A stretch of DNA of 64,000 nucleotides, taken from contig CASIAN010000008.1 of assembly GCA_949372595.1 (NCBI GenBank), positions 124,001-188,000 of the forward strand. Reading direction: 5' to 3'. Under the pieces are notes generated by a model that searched no databases, had not been told where the DNA came from, and saw only the letters and a program-made list of their open reading frames with translations. This document shows positions 17,422-27,069 of this stretch, piece by piece. The number at the start of each line of letters is the position of its first letter. The stretch's first letter is position 1. The position numbers and the translations under genes are program-made. Source of the stretch: CPC320 sp002336405 (lineage in GTDB: Bacteria > Pseudomonadota > Alphaproteobacteria > Rhodobacterales > Rhodobacteraceae).

Positions 17422-18102
17422 TTGATTATGAACCGCCTCATTCCTCCCTTGATCTTTGGGCTGGCCGGTATCGCGGTGCTGGTATCTCTGGCGATTTGGC
17501 AATTTCAAAGACTGCATTGGAAGAACACCATTCTGGCGGATATCGAAGCCCGCATTATTGCTGAACCGGTCGGGGTGCCTGCACGACCAGACCCGGTGAC
17601 AGATCGCTATTTGCCAGTGGAGGTTAGCGGCCGTTTGGGCACGCCGTTTCTTCGCATCCTCGCCAGCCGCAAAAAAATTGGAGCAGGCTATCGTGTTATC
17701 AGCCCCTTACAGTTGGCTGACCGGCTCATTTTGGTGGATCGAGGGTTCATCAAACTTGCCGATGATGTACCTGCGGTTCCAGACCAACTGGTGACATTTA
17801 CTGGCAACCTGCACTGGCCAGACGAAGTCGACGGGTATACGCCAGTGCCTGATTATGATGAAAACATTTGGTTTGCGCGTGATGTGCCGGCGATGGCGGC
17901 GGCGCTTTCTACAGAGCCGATTTTGTTGGTGGTCCGCACATCCTCGCTTTCGCCACCGCAACTATCTCCAATGCCGGTCGACAGCAAAGGTATTGCGAAT
18001 AATCATTTGCAATATGCACTGACATGGATTTCTTTGGCAGTGATCTGGTTGTGCATGACCTCATTTTATATAATCCGAACAAAGCCCAAAACAGAAAGCT
18101 GA
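17422..18102 (+). CDS. SURF1 family oxidase assembly protein
   Basis: A 226-residue SURF1/Shy1 homologue, which in related bacteria helps insert heme A into subunit I. Two transmembrane helices frame a periplasmic domain (about 8-28 and 200-218). The family signatures WQFQRLHWKN after helix 1, GAGYRVISPL, VDRGFI and NNHLQYALTW before helix 2 are all visible. It starts 92 bases after ctaE, behind the terminator, so it may have its own promoter or depend on read-through. thrC follows after six bases. Confidence 0.92.
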   Translation: MIMNRLIPPLIFGLAGIAVLVSLAIWQFQRLHWKNTILADIEARIIAEPVGVPARPDPVTDRYLPVEVSGRLGTPFLRILASRKKIGAGYRVISPLQLADRLILVDRGFIKLADDVPAVPDQLVTFTGNLHWPDEVDGYTPVPDYDENIWFARDVPAMAAALSTEPILLVVRTSSLSPPQLSPMPVDSKGIANNHLQYALTWISLAVIWLCMTSFYIIRTKPKTES

Positions 18103-18108
18103 TGTGAA

Positions 18109-19500
18109 ATGCGTTATATCTCGACCCGTGGAGCCGCCCCGGTTTTAACCTTCGAAGAGGCGATGCTGACCGGGCTTGCCCGTGACGGAGGTCTGTATGT
18201 GCCTGAGACGATCCCGCAGATGAGCCATGGCGACATCAGCGCTTTGCAGGGGCTAGATTATGAGGAGGTGGCATTTCGGGTGATGCGGCCGTTCATAGGC
18301 GACACGTTCAGTGATGCCGAGTTCAGCGATATTATCACCCGTGCCTATGCCGGGTTCGGCCACAGGGCCCGGGCGCCTTTGGTACAGCTGGACAATAATC
18401 ACTTTCTGCTTGAGCTGTTTCACGGGCCGACACTTGCATTCAAAGACTTTGCGATGCAGTTGATCGGACAGATGTTTCAGTCCGCTCTGCAACGCCGTGG
18501 CGAGCGGGTGACCATCGTTGGCGCCACCAGTGGTGACACCGGCAGTGCCGCGATGGAGGCGTTTCGTGGGCTGGATGCTGTCGATCTGTTTATCATGTAT
18601 CCCCACGGCCGGATTTCAGAGGTTCAGCGCCGGCAAATGACAACACCAAGCGAAAGCAATGTCCACGCTTTGGCGATGGATGGCGATTTTGATGCTTGTC
18701 AGGCGCGGTTGAAAGAAATGTTCAATGATTTTGCCTTTCGAGACGGGGTGCGTCTGGCTGGCGTGAACTCGATCAATTGGGCCCGGGTGCTGGCGCAAGT
18801 TGTGTATTATTTCTCAGCGGCAGCCACCTTGGGCGTCCCTCAGCGCAAGGTCAGCTTTACAGTTCCAACCGGCAATTTTGGTGATATTTTTGCAGGCTAT
18901 ATAGCCAAGCGTATGGGGTTGCCGATTGACCGCCTGATCGTGGCAACCAACCAAAACGATATTCTGCATCGCTGCCTGTCCACTGGGGTCTATCAGACCG
19001 ATACGGTGATCCCTTCGATTAGCCCGTCAATGGATATCCAGGTCAGTTCGAATTTTGAACGAGCGTTGTTTTATGCCTATGACGGTGATGGCGCGGCAAT
19101 CTCCCGAATGATGGACGGCTTGAAATCCGAAGGCGGGTTTGAAATCAGTCAGGGCATTCAGCAAAAACTATCCGAGGATTTTGGTTCCGGACGCGTCTCT
19201 GAGGCTGAAACATCGGCGACAATAGCGGCCCACTGCAAGTCAACGGGCGAAATTCTTTGCCCACATTCAGCGATTGGGGTCAACGTGGCCGAGGCGTTGC
19301 GCGACCCGCATGTACCGATGGTGACCTTGGCGACCGCACATCCGGCCAAGTTTCCTGATGCGGTTGAGGCAGCCACATCGCAGCGTCCCGAGTTGCCGGA
19401 GCGCATGGCCGATCTTTATAGCCGATCCGAGCGGCTGACGCGCGTGGCTAATGATCTGGCGCCATTGCAACAATTGATCAAAGAAAGAACCTTACATTGA
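18109..19500 (+). CDS. thrC: Threonine synthase
   Basis: A 463-residue PLP enzyme that turns O-phosphohomoserine into threonine. The PLP lysine is K112 in HGPTLAFKDFAMQ, and the phosphate-binding segment GATSGDTGSAAMEA follows. The N-terminal MRYISTRG and the SINWARVLAQVVYYF stretch are typical of the longer (yeast/E. coli-type) branch. Its stop overlaps the TTG start of the M16 peptidase, so the two are co-translated. thrC after SURF1 is a common order in Rhodobacteraceae. Confidence 0.96.
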   Translation: MRYISTRGAAPVLTFEEAMLTGLARDGGLYVPETIPQMSHGDISALQGLDYEEVAFRVMRPFIGDTFSDAEFSDIITRAYAGFGHRARAPLVQLDNNHFLLELFHGPTLAFKDFAMQLIGQMFQSALQRRGERVTIVGATSGDTGSAAMEAFRGLDAVDLFIMYPHGRISEVQRRQMTTPSESNVHALAMDGDFDACQARLKEMFNDFAFRDGVRLAGVNSINWARVLAQVVYYFSAAATLGVPQRKVSFTVPTGNFGDIFAGYIAKRMGLPIDRLIVATNQNDILHRCLSTGVYQTDTVIPSISPSMDIQVSSNFERALFYAYDGDGAAISRMMDGLKSEGGFEISQGIQQKLSEDFGSGRVSEAETSATIAAHCKSTGEILCPHSAIGVNVAEALRDPHVPMVTLATAHPAKFPDAVEAATSQRPELPERMADLYSRSERLTRVANDLAPLQQLIKERTLH

Positions 19501-20759
19501 GCGTAGAAATACATACATTATCCAACGGTTTCCGCATTGTGACTGAACATATGCCGGGGCTGAAATCTGCCGCTATTGGGGTCTGGGTGGGGGCTGGCGG
19601 ACGTCACGAGCGGCCCGCGCAAAACGGCATAGCGCATTTCCTTGAGCACATGGCATTCAAAGGCACCAAAACCCGCAGCGCCCTTCAGATTGCTGAGGCC
19701 ATCGAGGATGTGGGCGGCTATATTAACGCCTATACTTCGAGTGAGGCCACGGCGTACTATGTCCGCCTGCTTGAAAATGATGTGCCTCTTGGGCTTGAGG
19801 TGGTCTCGGATATTTTGCTCAACCCGGTATTTGATGCGCGCGAAATAGAGGTGGAGCGGGGGGTGATCCTGCAAGAGATAGGGCGGGCATTAGACACGCC
19901 AGATGTTGTGATTTTTGACTGGCTTCAGGAACAGGCCTATCCCGATCAGCCGTTGGGGCGCTCGATCCTTGGCCTTGAGGAGCGGGTTAAAGCGTTTTCG
20001 CGCGAGGATCTCTCGGCGTTTGTCTCAGAGCATTATGTCCCTGGACAGATGATCCTGTCGGCCGCCGGCGCGGTTGATCATGATCAAATCGTGCGGCAGG
20101 CCGAGGTGTTGTTTGGGCATCTGCCATCTGCGCCGTTGATTGCACCCAGCAAAGCCTTGTTCAAGGGCGGTGAAGATCGCCGCATCAAAGACCTTGAACA
20201 GGCGCATTTTGCGCTTGGGTTTGACAGCCCAGGTTATCAGGAATCCGAGATTTATACCGCGCAGATTTATTCGGTGGCATTTGGTGGCGGCATGTCGAGC
20301 CGGTTGTTTCAGGAAGTACGCGAAAAGCGCGGGCTGTGTTATTCAATTTTCGCCCAAACTGAAGCGTATGCTGACAGCGGTATGACCACGATCTATGCCG
20401 GCACAGGCGAGGACCAATTGGCTGAATTGATGACCATTACTCTGGATGAAATGCACCGTGCTGCTGATGATATGAATGATCAGGAAGTGGCTCGGGCACG
20501 TGCACAGATGAAAGCCGGGATGCTTATGGGCTTGGAGAGCCCCTCGTCGCGGGGCGAAAGGCTGGCGCGGATGGTACAGGTTTGGGGGCGTGTCAAATCT
20601 CTTGATGAGGTGGTCGAACAGATTGATGCGGTGACCACTGCAGACGTCCGTCAGTTTGCCGCAAATCTGGTGAGCAAGGCTCCGGCGGCAATGGCGCTCT
20701 ATGGCCCTGTTGCAAAGGGGCCAACTCTTGATGCGCTTAAGTCGCGAAACGCTGCCTGA
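19497..20759 (+). CDS. M16 family zinc peptidase (processing peptidase-like)
   Basis: A 420-residue peptidase of the mitochondrial-processing-peptidase beta type. The inverted zinc motif HFLEH gives H47, E50 and H51, with the third ligand E127 placed 76 residues later as in the family. The C-terminal half has the glycine-rich loop AFGGGMSSRLFQEVREKRGLCYS. No signal peptide is seen, so it probably acts in the cytoplasm on peptides. The start is TTG, overlapping the thrC stop. The next gene starts within its own stop codon. Confidence 0.94.
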   Translation: MSVEIHTLSNGFRIVTEHMPGLKSAAIGVWVGAGGRHERPAQNGIAHFLEHMAFKGTKTRSALQIAEAIEDVGGYINAYTSSEATAYYVRLLENDVPLGLEVVSDILLNPVFDAREIEVERGVILQEIGRALDTPDVVIFDWLQEQAYPDQPLGRSILGLEERVKAFSREDLSAFVSEHYVPGQMILSAAGAVDHDQIVRQAEVLFGHLPSAPLIAPSKALFKGGEDRRIKDLEQAHFALGFDSPGYQESEIYTAQIYSVAFGGGMSSRLFQEVREKRGLCYSIFAQTEAYADSGMTTIYAGTGEDQLAELMTITLDEMHRAADDMNDQEVARARAQMKAGMLMGLESPSSRGERLARMVQVWGRVKSLDEVVEQIDAVTTADVRQFAANLVSKAPAAMALYGPVAKGPTLDALKSRNAA

Positions 20760-21343
20760 TGTTCCTGTTCAAACGTAAAGTTCAGATCGTCACCGACCGC
20801 CTGATGTTGCGCTTGCCGCTGCATCGCGATTATCGGAGTTGGTCTGAACTGCGCTTGAACAGCAAGGCGTTTCTGACGCCGTGGGAACCGAGCTGGGCTG
20901 CGGATCATCTATCGCGGAAGTCTTTCGCGAACCGTGTCTATTGGGCGCAGCGATCGGTCTCAGCCGGTTCGGGCATTCCGCTGTTTATCGAGCGCCAGAA
21001 GGATGGTGTTCTGTTGGGGGCGGTGACGTTGGACAATATGCGCCGCGGGCCGGCGCAGGCGGCTACATTGGGTTATTGGATTGGTGCGCCCCATGCGCGG
21101 CAGGGCTATATGCGCGAGGCTTTGACAGCATGTCTGGATTATGCCTTTCAAAAAGAAGGTCTTAGTCGGCTAGAGGCTGCTTGTCTGCCTGAGAACGTGG
21201 CGTCGCGGGGCGTGTTGGAAAAAAGCGGCTTTAAATATGAGGGGGTGGCGCAGAGCTATCTTCAGATTAATGGCCGGTGGCGTACGCATGTGCTCTATGC
21301 GGCGCTGCGCTTTGACCGTCGTGGGCGTACCAGTGCAGGCTAA
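20759..21343 (+). CDS. GNAT family acetyltransferase, RimJ-like
   Basis: A 194-residue N-acetyltransferase of the RimJ/RimL type, which acetylates ribosomal protein N-termini or related targets. The acetyl-CoA loop reads GYWIGAPHARQGYMREAL, and the following helix and LEAACLPENVASRGVLEKSG are characteristic. The start ATG overlaps the stop of the M16 peptidase (TGATG). The specific substrate cannot be decided. It closes the SURF1-thrC-M16 group. Confidence 0.9.
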   Translation: MFLFKRKVQIVTDRLMLRLPLHRDYRSWSELRLNSKAFLTPWEPSWAADHLSRKSFANRVYWAQRSVSAGSGIPLFIERQKDGVLLGAVTLDNMRRGPAQAATLGYWIGAPHARQGYMREALTACLDYAFQKEGLSRLEAACLPENVASRGVLEKSGFKYEGVAQSYLQINGRWRTHVLYAALRFDRRGRTSAG

Positions 21344-21389
21344 TCTGGCGCTTTCTGACAGAATGAAAATGTAATCGAGGGTCTACATC

Positions 21390-22802
21390 ATGCCTTTATA
21401 TCCCGCTGACGCAGCGTTCATCCAAACATTGCGCTCTGGCTTGCCCGAGCGATTGTTCAAACCCACCGAGGCCCGTTATCTTGAAGAACCGCGCGGGCGT
21501 TATGTTGGTCAGTCGGGTGTGCTTGTTCTGCCTGAGAATACTGAACAGGTGGCGCAGGTTTTGCGTATGGCCAACATGGCGCAGGTTGGGGTCGTGCCAT
21601 ATGGGGGCGGCACTGGTCTTGTTGGCGGGCAGATTGCGCCTCAGGGTCCAGCCCCGGTGATCTTGTCGTTGGAGCGCATGACGGCGATCCGGGCCGTGTA
21701 CCCGACTGAGAATGTACTGGTTGCAGAGGCGGGCTGTATTCTGGCCAACGTTCAGGCCGCAGCCGAGGCCGAAGATCGATTATTTCCGCTGTCGCTCGCA
21801 GCAGAAGGGTCGGCGCGGATCGGTGGTAACCTAGCCACGAATGCGGGGGGGGTGAATGTTTTGCGGTATGGTAATGCACGGGATCTGTGTCTCGGGCTTG
21901 AGGCGGTGCTGCCTGATGGTGCGATTTGGCATGGATTGTCACGTCTTCGTAAAGACAACACCGGCTATGATTTGAGAAATCTGCTGATTGGGTCTGAGGG
22001 CACGTTGGGGGTCATTACAGCAGCCGCGTTGAAACTGGCGCCGCGCCCGGCGCACAGTGGCACGGCGCTTATGGTGGTGCCTGATCCACAGTCGGCGCTG
22101 GCTTTGCTAGGCATGGCACGGGCACATCTGGCCGAGGGGATAAGCGCATTTGAGCTGATCCACCGTCAGGGGTTGGAGTTTCTGCGTGAAAAGCTGCCCG
22201 ACATGCGACAGCCCTTTGCCGACAGCCCTGAATGGATGGTGCTGATAGACGTCGGCTTGAGCCGGGGCCATGACCCAGCGAACGCTTTGATGTACTTATT
22301 TGAACAAGCCCAGAACGCCGGGTTGGTTTTGGATGGGCTAATTGCGCACTCGGAGGGCCAGCGCAGTGATTTCTGGGCGCTGCGGGAACGCATTCCCGAA
22401 GCCAATCGCCTGATTGGTGCGGTGTCAAGCCACGATATTTCTTTGCCGCTCTCAGCGGTGCCGGAGTTTATTCGCCGCGGCCCAGAAGTGATTGCAAAAA
22501 TAGGTGCGTTTCGGATCAATTGCTTTGGGCATCTGGGTGATGGCAATATGCATTACAACGTCTATCCGATTCCGGGTCGAAACAGTGCAGACCATTTAGA
22601 GGAACGTGACGATATCAAGCGCGTGGTGCACGATTTGGTGCATGAGATGCAGGGGTCAGTCAGTGCCGAGCACGGAATTGGGCGCCTGAAAGTTGATGAT
22701 CTTGAGCGCTATGCCAACCCGGTCAAGCTGCACGCAATGCGTGCGATTAAAGCGGCTCTGGATCCTAATGGTATTATGAACCCCGGTGCAGTTTTGAGAT
22801 AA
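21390..22802 (+). CDS. FAD-linked oxidase, GlcD/D-2-hydroxyglutarate dehydrogenase-like
   Basis: A 470-residue flavoprotein of the vanillyl-alcohol-oxidase fold. The FAD-binding motif VPYGGGTGLVGGQ, the GGNLATNAGGVNVLRYGN loop and the C-terminal FGHLGDGNMHYNV and SAEHGIGRLK are those of the D-2-hydroxyglutarate/D-lactate dehydrogenase branch. It oxidises a D-2-hydroxyacid; which one is not determined. No GlcE or GlcF partner is next to it, which favours a stand-alone D2HGDH-like enzyme over the glycolate oxidase complex. Confidence 0.9.
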   Translation: MPLYPADAAFIQTLRSGLPERLFKPTEARYLEEPRGRYVGQSGVLVLPENTEQVAQVLRMANMAQVGVVPYGGGTGLVGGQIAPQGPAPVILSLERMTAIRAVYPTENVLVAEAGCILANVQAAAEAEDRLFPLSLAAEGSARIGGNLATNAGGVNVLRYGNARDLCLGLEAVLPDGAIWHGLSRLRKDNTGYDLRNLLIGSEGTLGVITAAALKLAPRPAHSGTALMVVPDPQSALALLGMARAHLAEGISAFELIHRQGLEFLREKLPDMRQPFADSPEWMVLIDVGLSRGHDPANALMYLFEQAQNAGLVLDGLIAHSEGQRSDFWALRERIPEANRLIGAVSSHDISLPLSAVPEFIRRGPEVIAKIGAFRINCFGHLGDGNMHYNVYPIPGRNSADHLEERDDIKRVVHDLVHEMQGSVSAEHGIGRLKVDDLERYANPVKLHAMRAIKAALDPNGIMNPGAVLR

Positions 22803-22980
22803 ATAGGTGTTATAAATACTTCGGAATTACCTTGGAAATTGCTATTTGCGGCGCAGGCTCTTGCCAGCGCACCCTCAAATGAGCCATTGTTGCCACGGGG
22901 ACTTGTGATGCCTCTGAAAGTTAAGTTCGCTGTGACGAAACGGCTGCTATAATGAGACGCAGTTTGAGAGCAATGACCAG

Positions 22981-25146
22981 ATGAATATTAATAAAAACCC
23001 AGAAAATATAGCTACGTTAGAGCTCGAGAGGCGCATCCATGCGAGCAGGGTCAAGCTGAGTTGGTTGTTAATGAAGGGTCTGGCGATATGGGCGTCTTTA
23101 TCTGCCCTGACCCTCTTTGTCTTGGACGCGCTTCGTAGCGCGTCCATTATGGCGGCTTTGGCCGTGCTTTGGGTGGGGTGTGTGGTATTATTCCAACGTG
23201 GACATCACAGCTTTGCGCGGTTGGCGAGCCTATTTAGCCTGTCGTTGGTGCTTTTAATTGCAACTATATTCAACCATCAAGCATTGGATCTTCACAATCT
23301 CTTGGTACCGGTTGCGGGTCTGCCTTTTGCGGTGTTGTCATGGCGCAATGAACGCCATTGGGTCATCTTCTTTGTCTTTTTTCCGTTTTGTCTCTGGGTT
23401 GCCTCTGTTGCTTTTGGTCTTGCGGGTGCGTCCCAAGCTTTGTTTGATATAAATACGCTTGAGCCTTGGCTAAGCGTTGCTAGTACCAATGCGTGCCTCG
23501 CAGTGATCTTTGCTGCCGTGGTGATCTTAGAAATGTTTCACTTTAATTATCTGCTTACCGCGAGAGAGGATAAACTCTCTGCGGCGCGCCTGAATGCAGA
23601 GAAATTATCACAGGCTAAAAGTAACTTTTTGGCTAATATGAGCCATGAAATTAGAACGCCAATGAATGGTTTGATTGGCATGGTCGAAGTGTTGGAAAAT
23701 CTGCAACCAAGCGATGAACAGGCGCGTGTCATTCATACAATTCGAAGCTCTGCTTTTTCTCTGTTGCGGATTATTGGCGATATTTTGGATGCGCGCCAAA
23801 TCGAGGCGGGTGAGTTGGACATACAATATTCAAAAAGTGAACTTAGGCCAGTGATCGAAGGTGCGGCAGTTTCATTGCAAAATTTGGCTGATAGCAGCGA
23901 AGTGAAGCTTCGCCTCGGTATTGACCCCCACCTACCTAACTGGATATTGACGGATGCCGGTCGTTTGCGGCAAATTATTTTGAACCTCTTGGGAAATGCG
24001 ATAAAGTTTTCTGCTAAGAGCTTGACCGACGCTGACACAGAAGTGCGCTTTCTGGTGGAGCGTCTTGATGATAACAAAATGCGGCTGTCGATTAAAGATA
24101 CCGGCATCGGGATGTCTGAGACAGTTAAAAACAACCTTTTCAATCCCTTTACTCAGGGCGAGGCGTCAAAGACGCGGCGCGTTGATGGTACGGGATTGGG
24201 TTTGGTAATCACGCAGAGCCTTGTGCGGCGGATGAACGGCCGCATAGAGGTGAACAGCACCGCGGGCAAGGGAACAGAAGTGGTGCTTGATCTGCCCATT
24301 TCAGCGGAAGACGGTCCCAACACGCTTCCTGATATTTCCGGATCAAAAGTGATTTGGCTGCTTGAACGTGGGCTGCCCTTTCCCCATTGGTTTGATACTT
24401 TTTTTGCACGCTGCAACGCTGAGCTGAAAGTGTTGAAAACCGATAGAAATCTTGTTGGAGTCGATCCCGTCTCGCTTGGCGCAACAGTTTTTATTCTGGA
24501 AACTTATGATCCCGAGATTGTTGATGCATGGTGCGTGGCTTTGGAAAGGAAATGCCCAGATGTAAAAATTATTTTGCTCTGTGCCCAGCGGGTAAATCGG
24601 ATTGGTCAGTTGAGTCCAGGGATTTCGCGGATTCAAGCCTTTCCCATATTAGTGTCTGAATTGCAGCGAGCGGTTGCTGTTGCTGGCGGTTGGGTGCAAC
24701 CCGCTGAAACTATAAAAGACAACACCTGGAAAAATACAGAGACCTCGAAACATAGTAAAGATCGACGGTCCGAAATGTCAATTCTGGTCGTCGAAGACAA
24801 TGAAATCAATCGGCTGGTTTTACTCAAACAGCTCGAAACATTAGGTTATCCGACACTTGTCGCCCAAAATGGCGCAGAGGGTTTGGAAAAATGGCAGAGT
24901 GGATCGTTTGACCTGATCTTGTCAGATTGCCATATGCCAATCATGGACGGTTTTGAAATGACACAGATGATACGCCAGCACGAAGCAGAGCATCACCGCG
25001 CAAGGACGCCCATTGTTGCGATAACGGCAAATGCGCTGCAGGGCGAAGCTGATCGCTGCTATGCAAGCGGAATGGATGCTTTTTTGGTAAAACCTCTTGA
25101 GATGAAATCATTGGAGAAAAAAGTTTTAGAATTCTTGCCCGTTTGA
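22981..25146 (+). CDS. Hybrid sensor histidine kinase/response regulator
   Basis: A 721-residue membrane hybrid kinase. Residues about 30-190 form around six hydrophobic helices with no recognised sensor domain. The HisKA box NFLANMSHEIRTPMNG has H222, followed by the ATPase N box NLLGNAIKFS, G1 DTGIGMS and G2 GTGLGLV. Residues about 450-580 look like a second, degenerate receiver without clear acidic residues. The C-terminal receiver (about 599-721) keeps D649 in SDCHMPIMDG and K704 in VKPLE. No partner regulator or phosphotransfer protein lies nearby, so the output is unknown. Confidence 0.93.
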   Translation: MNINKNPENIATLELERRIHASRVKLSWLLMKGLAIWASLSALTLFVLDALRSASIMAALAVLWVGCVVLFQRGHHSFARLASLFSLSLVLLIATIFNHQALDLHNLLVPVAGLPFAVLSWRNERHWVIFFVFFPFCLWVASVAFGLAGASQALFDINTLEPWLSVASTNACLAVIFAAVVILEMFHFNYLLTAREDKLSAARLNAEKLSQAKSNFLANMSHEIRTPMNGLIGMVEVLENLQPSDEQARVIHTIRSSAFSLLRIIGDILDARQIEAGELDIQYSKSELRPVIEGAAVSLQNLADSSEVKLRLGIDPHLPNWILTDAGRLRQIILNLLGNAIKFSAKSLTDADTEVRFLVERLDDNKMRLSIKDTGIGMSETVKNNLFNPFTQGEASKTRRVDGTGLGLVITQSLVRRMNGRIEVNSTAGKGTEVVLDLPISAEDGPNTLPDISGSKVIWLLERGLPFPHWFDTFFARCNAELKVLKTDRNLVGVDPVSLGATVFILETYDPEIVDAWCVALERKCPDVKIILLCAQRVNRIGQLSPGISRIQAFPILVSELQRAVAVAGGWVQPAETIKDNTWKNTETSKHSKDRRSEMSILVVEDNEINRLVLLKQLETLGYPTLVAQNGAEGLEKWQSGSFDLILSDCHMPIMDGFEMTQMIRQHEAEHHRARTPIVAITANALQGEADRCYASGMDAFLVKPLEMKSLEKKVLEFLPV

Positions 25147-25221
25147 TACCAAGCGGCCTGCTATAGGCCCATGCGTGTTTCCAGTGAACGGACGGTTTAA
25201 AATTACTTCCAAACATGGCGC

Positions 25222-25752
25222 TTAAAGCCCGTCAAAGGCGCATAAGGCGTGCAAATCCATTCCCATCGCTTCCAACTTGGTGCGACCACCAAGTTCGGGT
25301 AACTCGACAATAAAGGCGCAGCTGATTATCTCAGCGCCCAGACGTTCCAGCAGGGCAATACCCGCCGCTGCAGTTCCGCCAGTTGCCAACAGATCATCGA
25401 CGAGCAGGATTTTCTCGCCAGCTTGCACTGCGTCGTCGTGGAGTTCGACAATCGCCTCTCCGTATTCAAGCGTATAGGCCTGATGAATGGTGGCCCCGGG
25501 TAATTTACCCTTTTTGCGGATTGGCACAAAACCTGCGGACAACTGATGGGCGATCGCGCCACCAAGGATAAAACCGCGCGCCTCTAGCCCGACAACGGTG
25601 TCAATTTTTTGCCCAACATAAGGTTCGAGCATCTGGTCAATTGCGAGGCGGAACCCGCGGGGATTTGCAAACAAAGTAGTGACATCGCGAAATTGAATAC
25701 CTTCGTGCGGAAAATCTGGTATTGTGCGGATATAGTCTTTGACGGTTTTCAT
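25222..25752 (-). CDS. apt: Adenine phosphoribosyltransferase
   Basis: A 176-residue enzyme that makes AMP from adenine and PRPP. The PRPP motif KILLVDDLLATGG lies at about 114-126, and the adenine-binding stretch GLEARGFILGGAIA and KLPG are present. The open frame runs 38 codons further upstream, but the family starts at MKTVKDYIRTIPDFP and an AAGGA site precedes that ATG, so I start at 25752. It is convergent with the hybrid kinase gene. Confidence 0.95.
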   Translation of the reverse strand: MKTVKDYIRTIPDFPHEGIQFRDVTTLFANPRGFRLAIDQMLEPYVGQKIDTVVGLEARGFILGGAIAHQLSAGFVPIRKKGKLPGATIHQAYTLEYGEAIVELHDDAVQAGEKILLVDDLLATGGTAAAGIALLERLGAEIISCAFIVELPELGGRTKLEAMGMDLHALCAFDGL

Positions 25753-25878
25753 CTGGTCTAATCCTTGATGGGCTTTGTTTGCGCGCGCTTGGTTGTAAGA
25801 CGGTAACGAGGGCTGTGCAACGGGTGAGAGGTACTTGTAGTTGAGCAATTGTGTCGCGCCTGCCATGTGCGGTTTGGT

Positions 25879-26502
25879 TTACTGCTCCAGCTTGGCAGTC
25901 AGAGCCCCCATCGTGATCAAGACGCTGCCGGCCAGCCCCGCCACCCACCTTTTGATATATGGCTGGTTTAGATGGGCCTGAAGGTGGTTTGCTGCATATC
26001 CATAGGCCAGTGCGTTCAATGCCCCAAAGCTTACAAATGTCGCCAGCATCACGAGAGATTGGATCATAATAGATCGTGTGGGGTCGATGAACTGCGGCAG
26101 AAAAGCCGCAAAAAAACCAATTGATTTTGGATTTAAAACGGTGACCCAAAATAACTTGTAAAAAATGCTGCGCCGTGAGGATAGCGCATCTGAACTGGGT
26201 GCATTAAAATCTGATCTGACCGCCGTGCGCAGCATGTTTATACCGAGCCAGATCAAATAGAGGGCTCCAAGCCATTTTAATGCTGTGAATGCGAGCGCTG
26301 AGGCTGCCAGTACAGCGCCAAGGCCGATGAGTGCAAGGCTCATACAGATCAGATCGCCACAGGCAATGCCGGCAATAGCAGCCCAGATCACCCGGCGACC
26401 GCCGATGAGCGTATGCGACAGGATTGTCAGAATAGTTGGTCCGGGTAGAATGAGGATCAGCATTGATGCCGCCGCAAAAGAGAGCCAAATGTTAAAATCC
26501 AT
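25879..26502 (-). CDS. LysE family exporter
   Basis: A 207-residue membrane protein of the LysE/RhtB exporter family, with about six hydrophobic helices. The N-terminal LILPGPTILTILSHTLIGG corresponds to the family's GPxxxxV signature. WLGALYLIWLGINMLR and NPKSIGFFAAFLPQFI are also typical. Such proteins export amino acids or related metabolites; the substrate is not determined. The ATG at 26502 is chosen because GGAG lies eight bases upstream. It is upstream of apt on the same strand. Confidence 0.9.
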   Translation of the reverse strand: MDFNIWLSFAAASMLILILPGPTILTILSHTLIGGRRVIWAAIAGIACGDLICMSLALIGLGAVLAASALAFTALKWLGALYLIWLGINMLRTAVRSDFNAPSSDALSSRRSIFYKLFWVTVLNPKSIGFFAAFLPQFIDPTRSIMIQSLVMLATFVSFGALNALAYGYAANHLQAHLNQPYIKRWVAGLAGSVLITMGALTAKLEQ

Positions 26503-27069
26503 TCTCAAAACTCCTTGTTAAAATGGCGCCATGAAAAATATCGCGCAGACAATGGATGCGGAACCTGTTGAGAGCGGGTCGTGCCTTGCTACCAGCCGTA
26601 ACCCCCCTGTTAATTAAAAACCAGACGAAAGTGATGCTGAGGATTGGGCCCGTTGGTTGGTTTTTCTTCTCATGCCAGAAGGTAAGCGATTTGACGGGTT
26701 GTTGGTCACGCAGATCTCGTCAGGCGGCAAAATATGGATTATCTCGTCTTGGCTGTCTGGTGACGGCAGTTACCAGGCTTTCGTAGCGCGGCTTTCGAAA
26801 CCATGATTTTGTGGCGAATTTTTGGATCATCAAGCTTATGAACTTTACATCAAATTTTATTTTATAAGCTTGGGCTCAATATCGCGGCCTCTTTGCTCCG
26901 TTGAAAACTGCCTGTTGTGACTATGCTTCAAAGCGCAATTGGGAAATCTCATGAAGCCTGTATCTTCTTTAGGGATGATTTTTCTGCGCCGCCACATTGA
27001 CCTTTCGCTTTTGGGGAAACTGGGATAGAAGCACCGAGACACCAAATCTCCCAACTTTCAGGATATCGT
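26503..27069. other. Divergent intergenic region between lysE-like and sulP-like genes
   Basis: A 567-base gap with no ORF that I can support on either strand. It must hold the promoters of the two divergent genes. The only structure I see is a 9-bp inverted repeat at 26831-26872. Confidence 0.5.
26831..26872. repeat. Inverted repeat CAAGCTTAT...ATAAGCTTG
   Basis: Nine-base arms (26831-26839 and 26864-26872) pair perfectly across a 24-base AT-rich spacer. The repeat lies about 200 bases upstream of the SulP start. It could be a regulator site or a weak hairpin; no T-run follows, so it does not look like a terminator. Confidence 0.35.
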
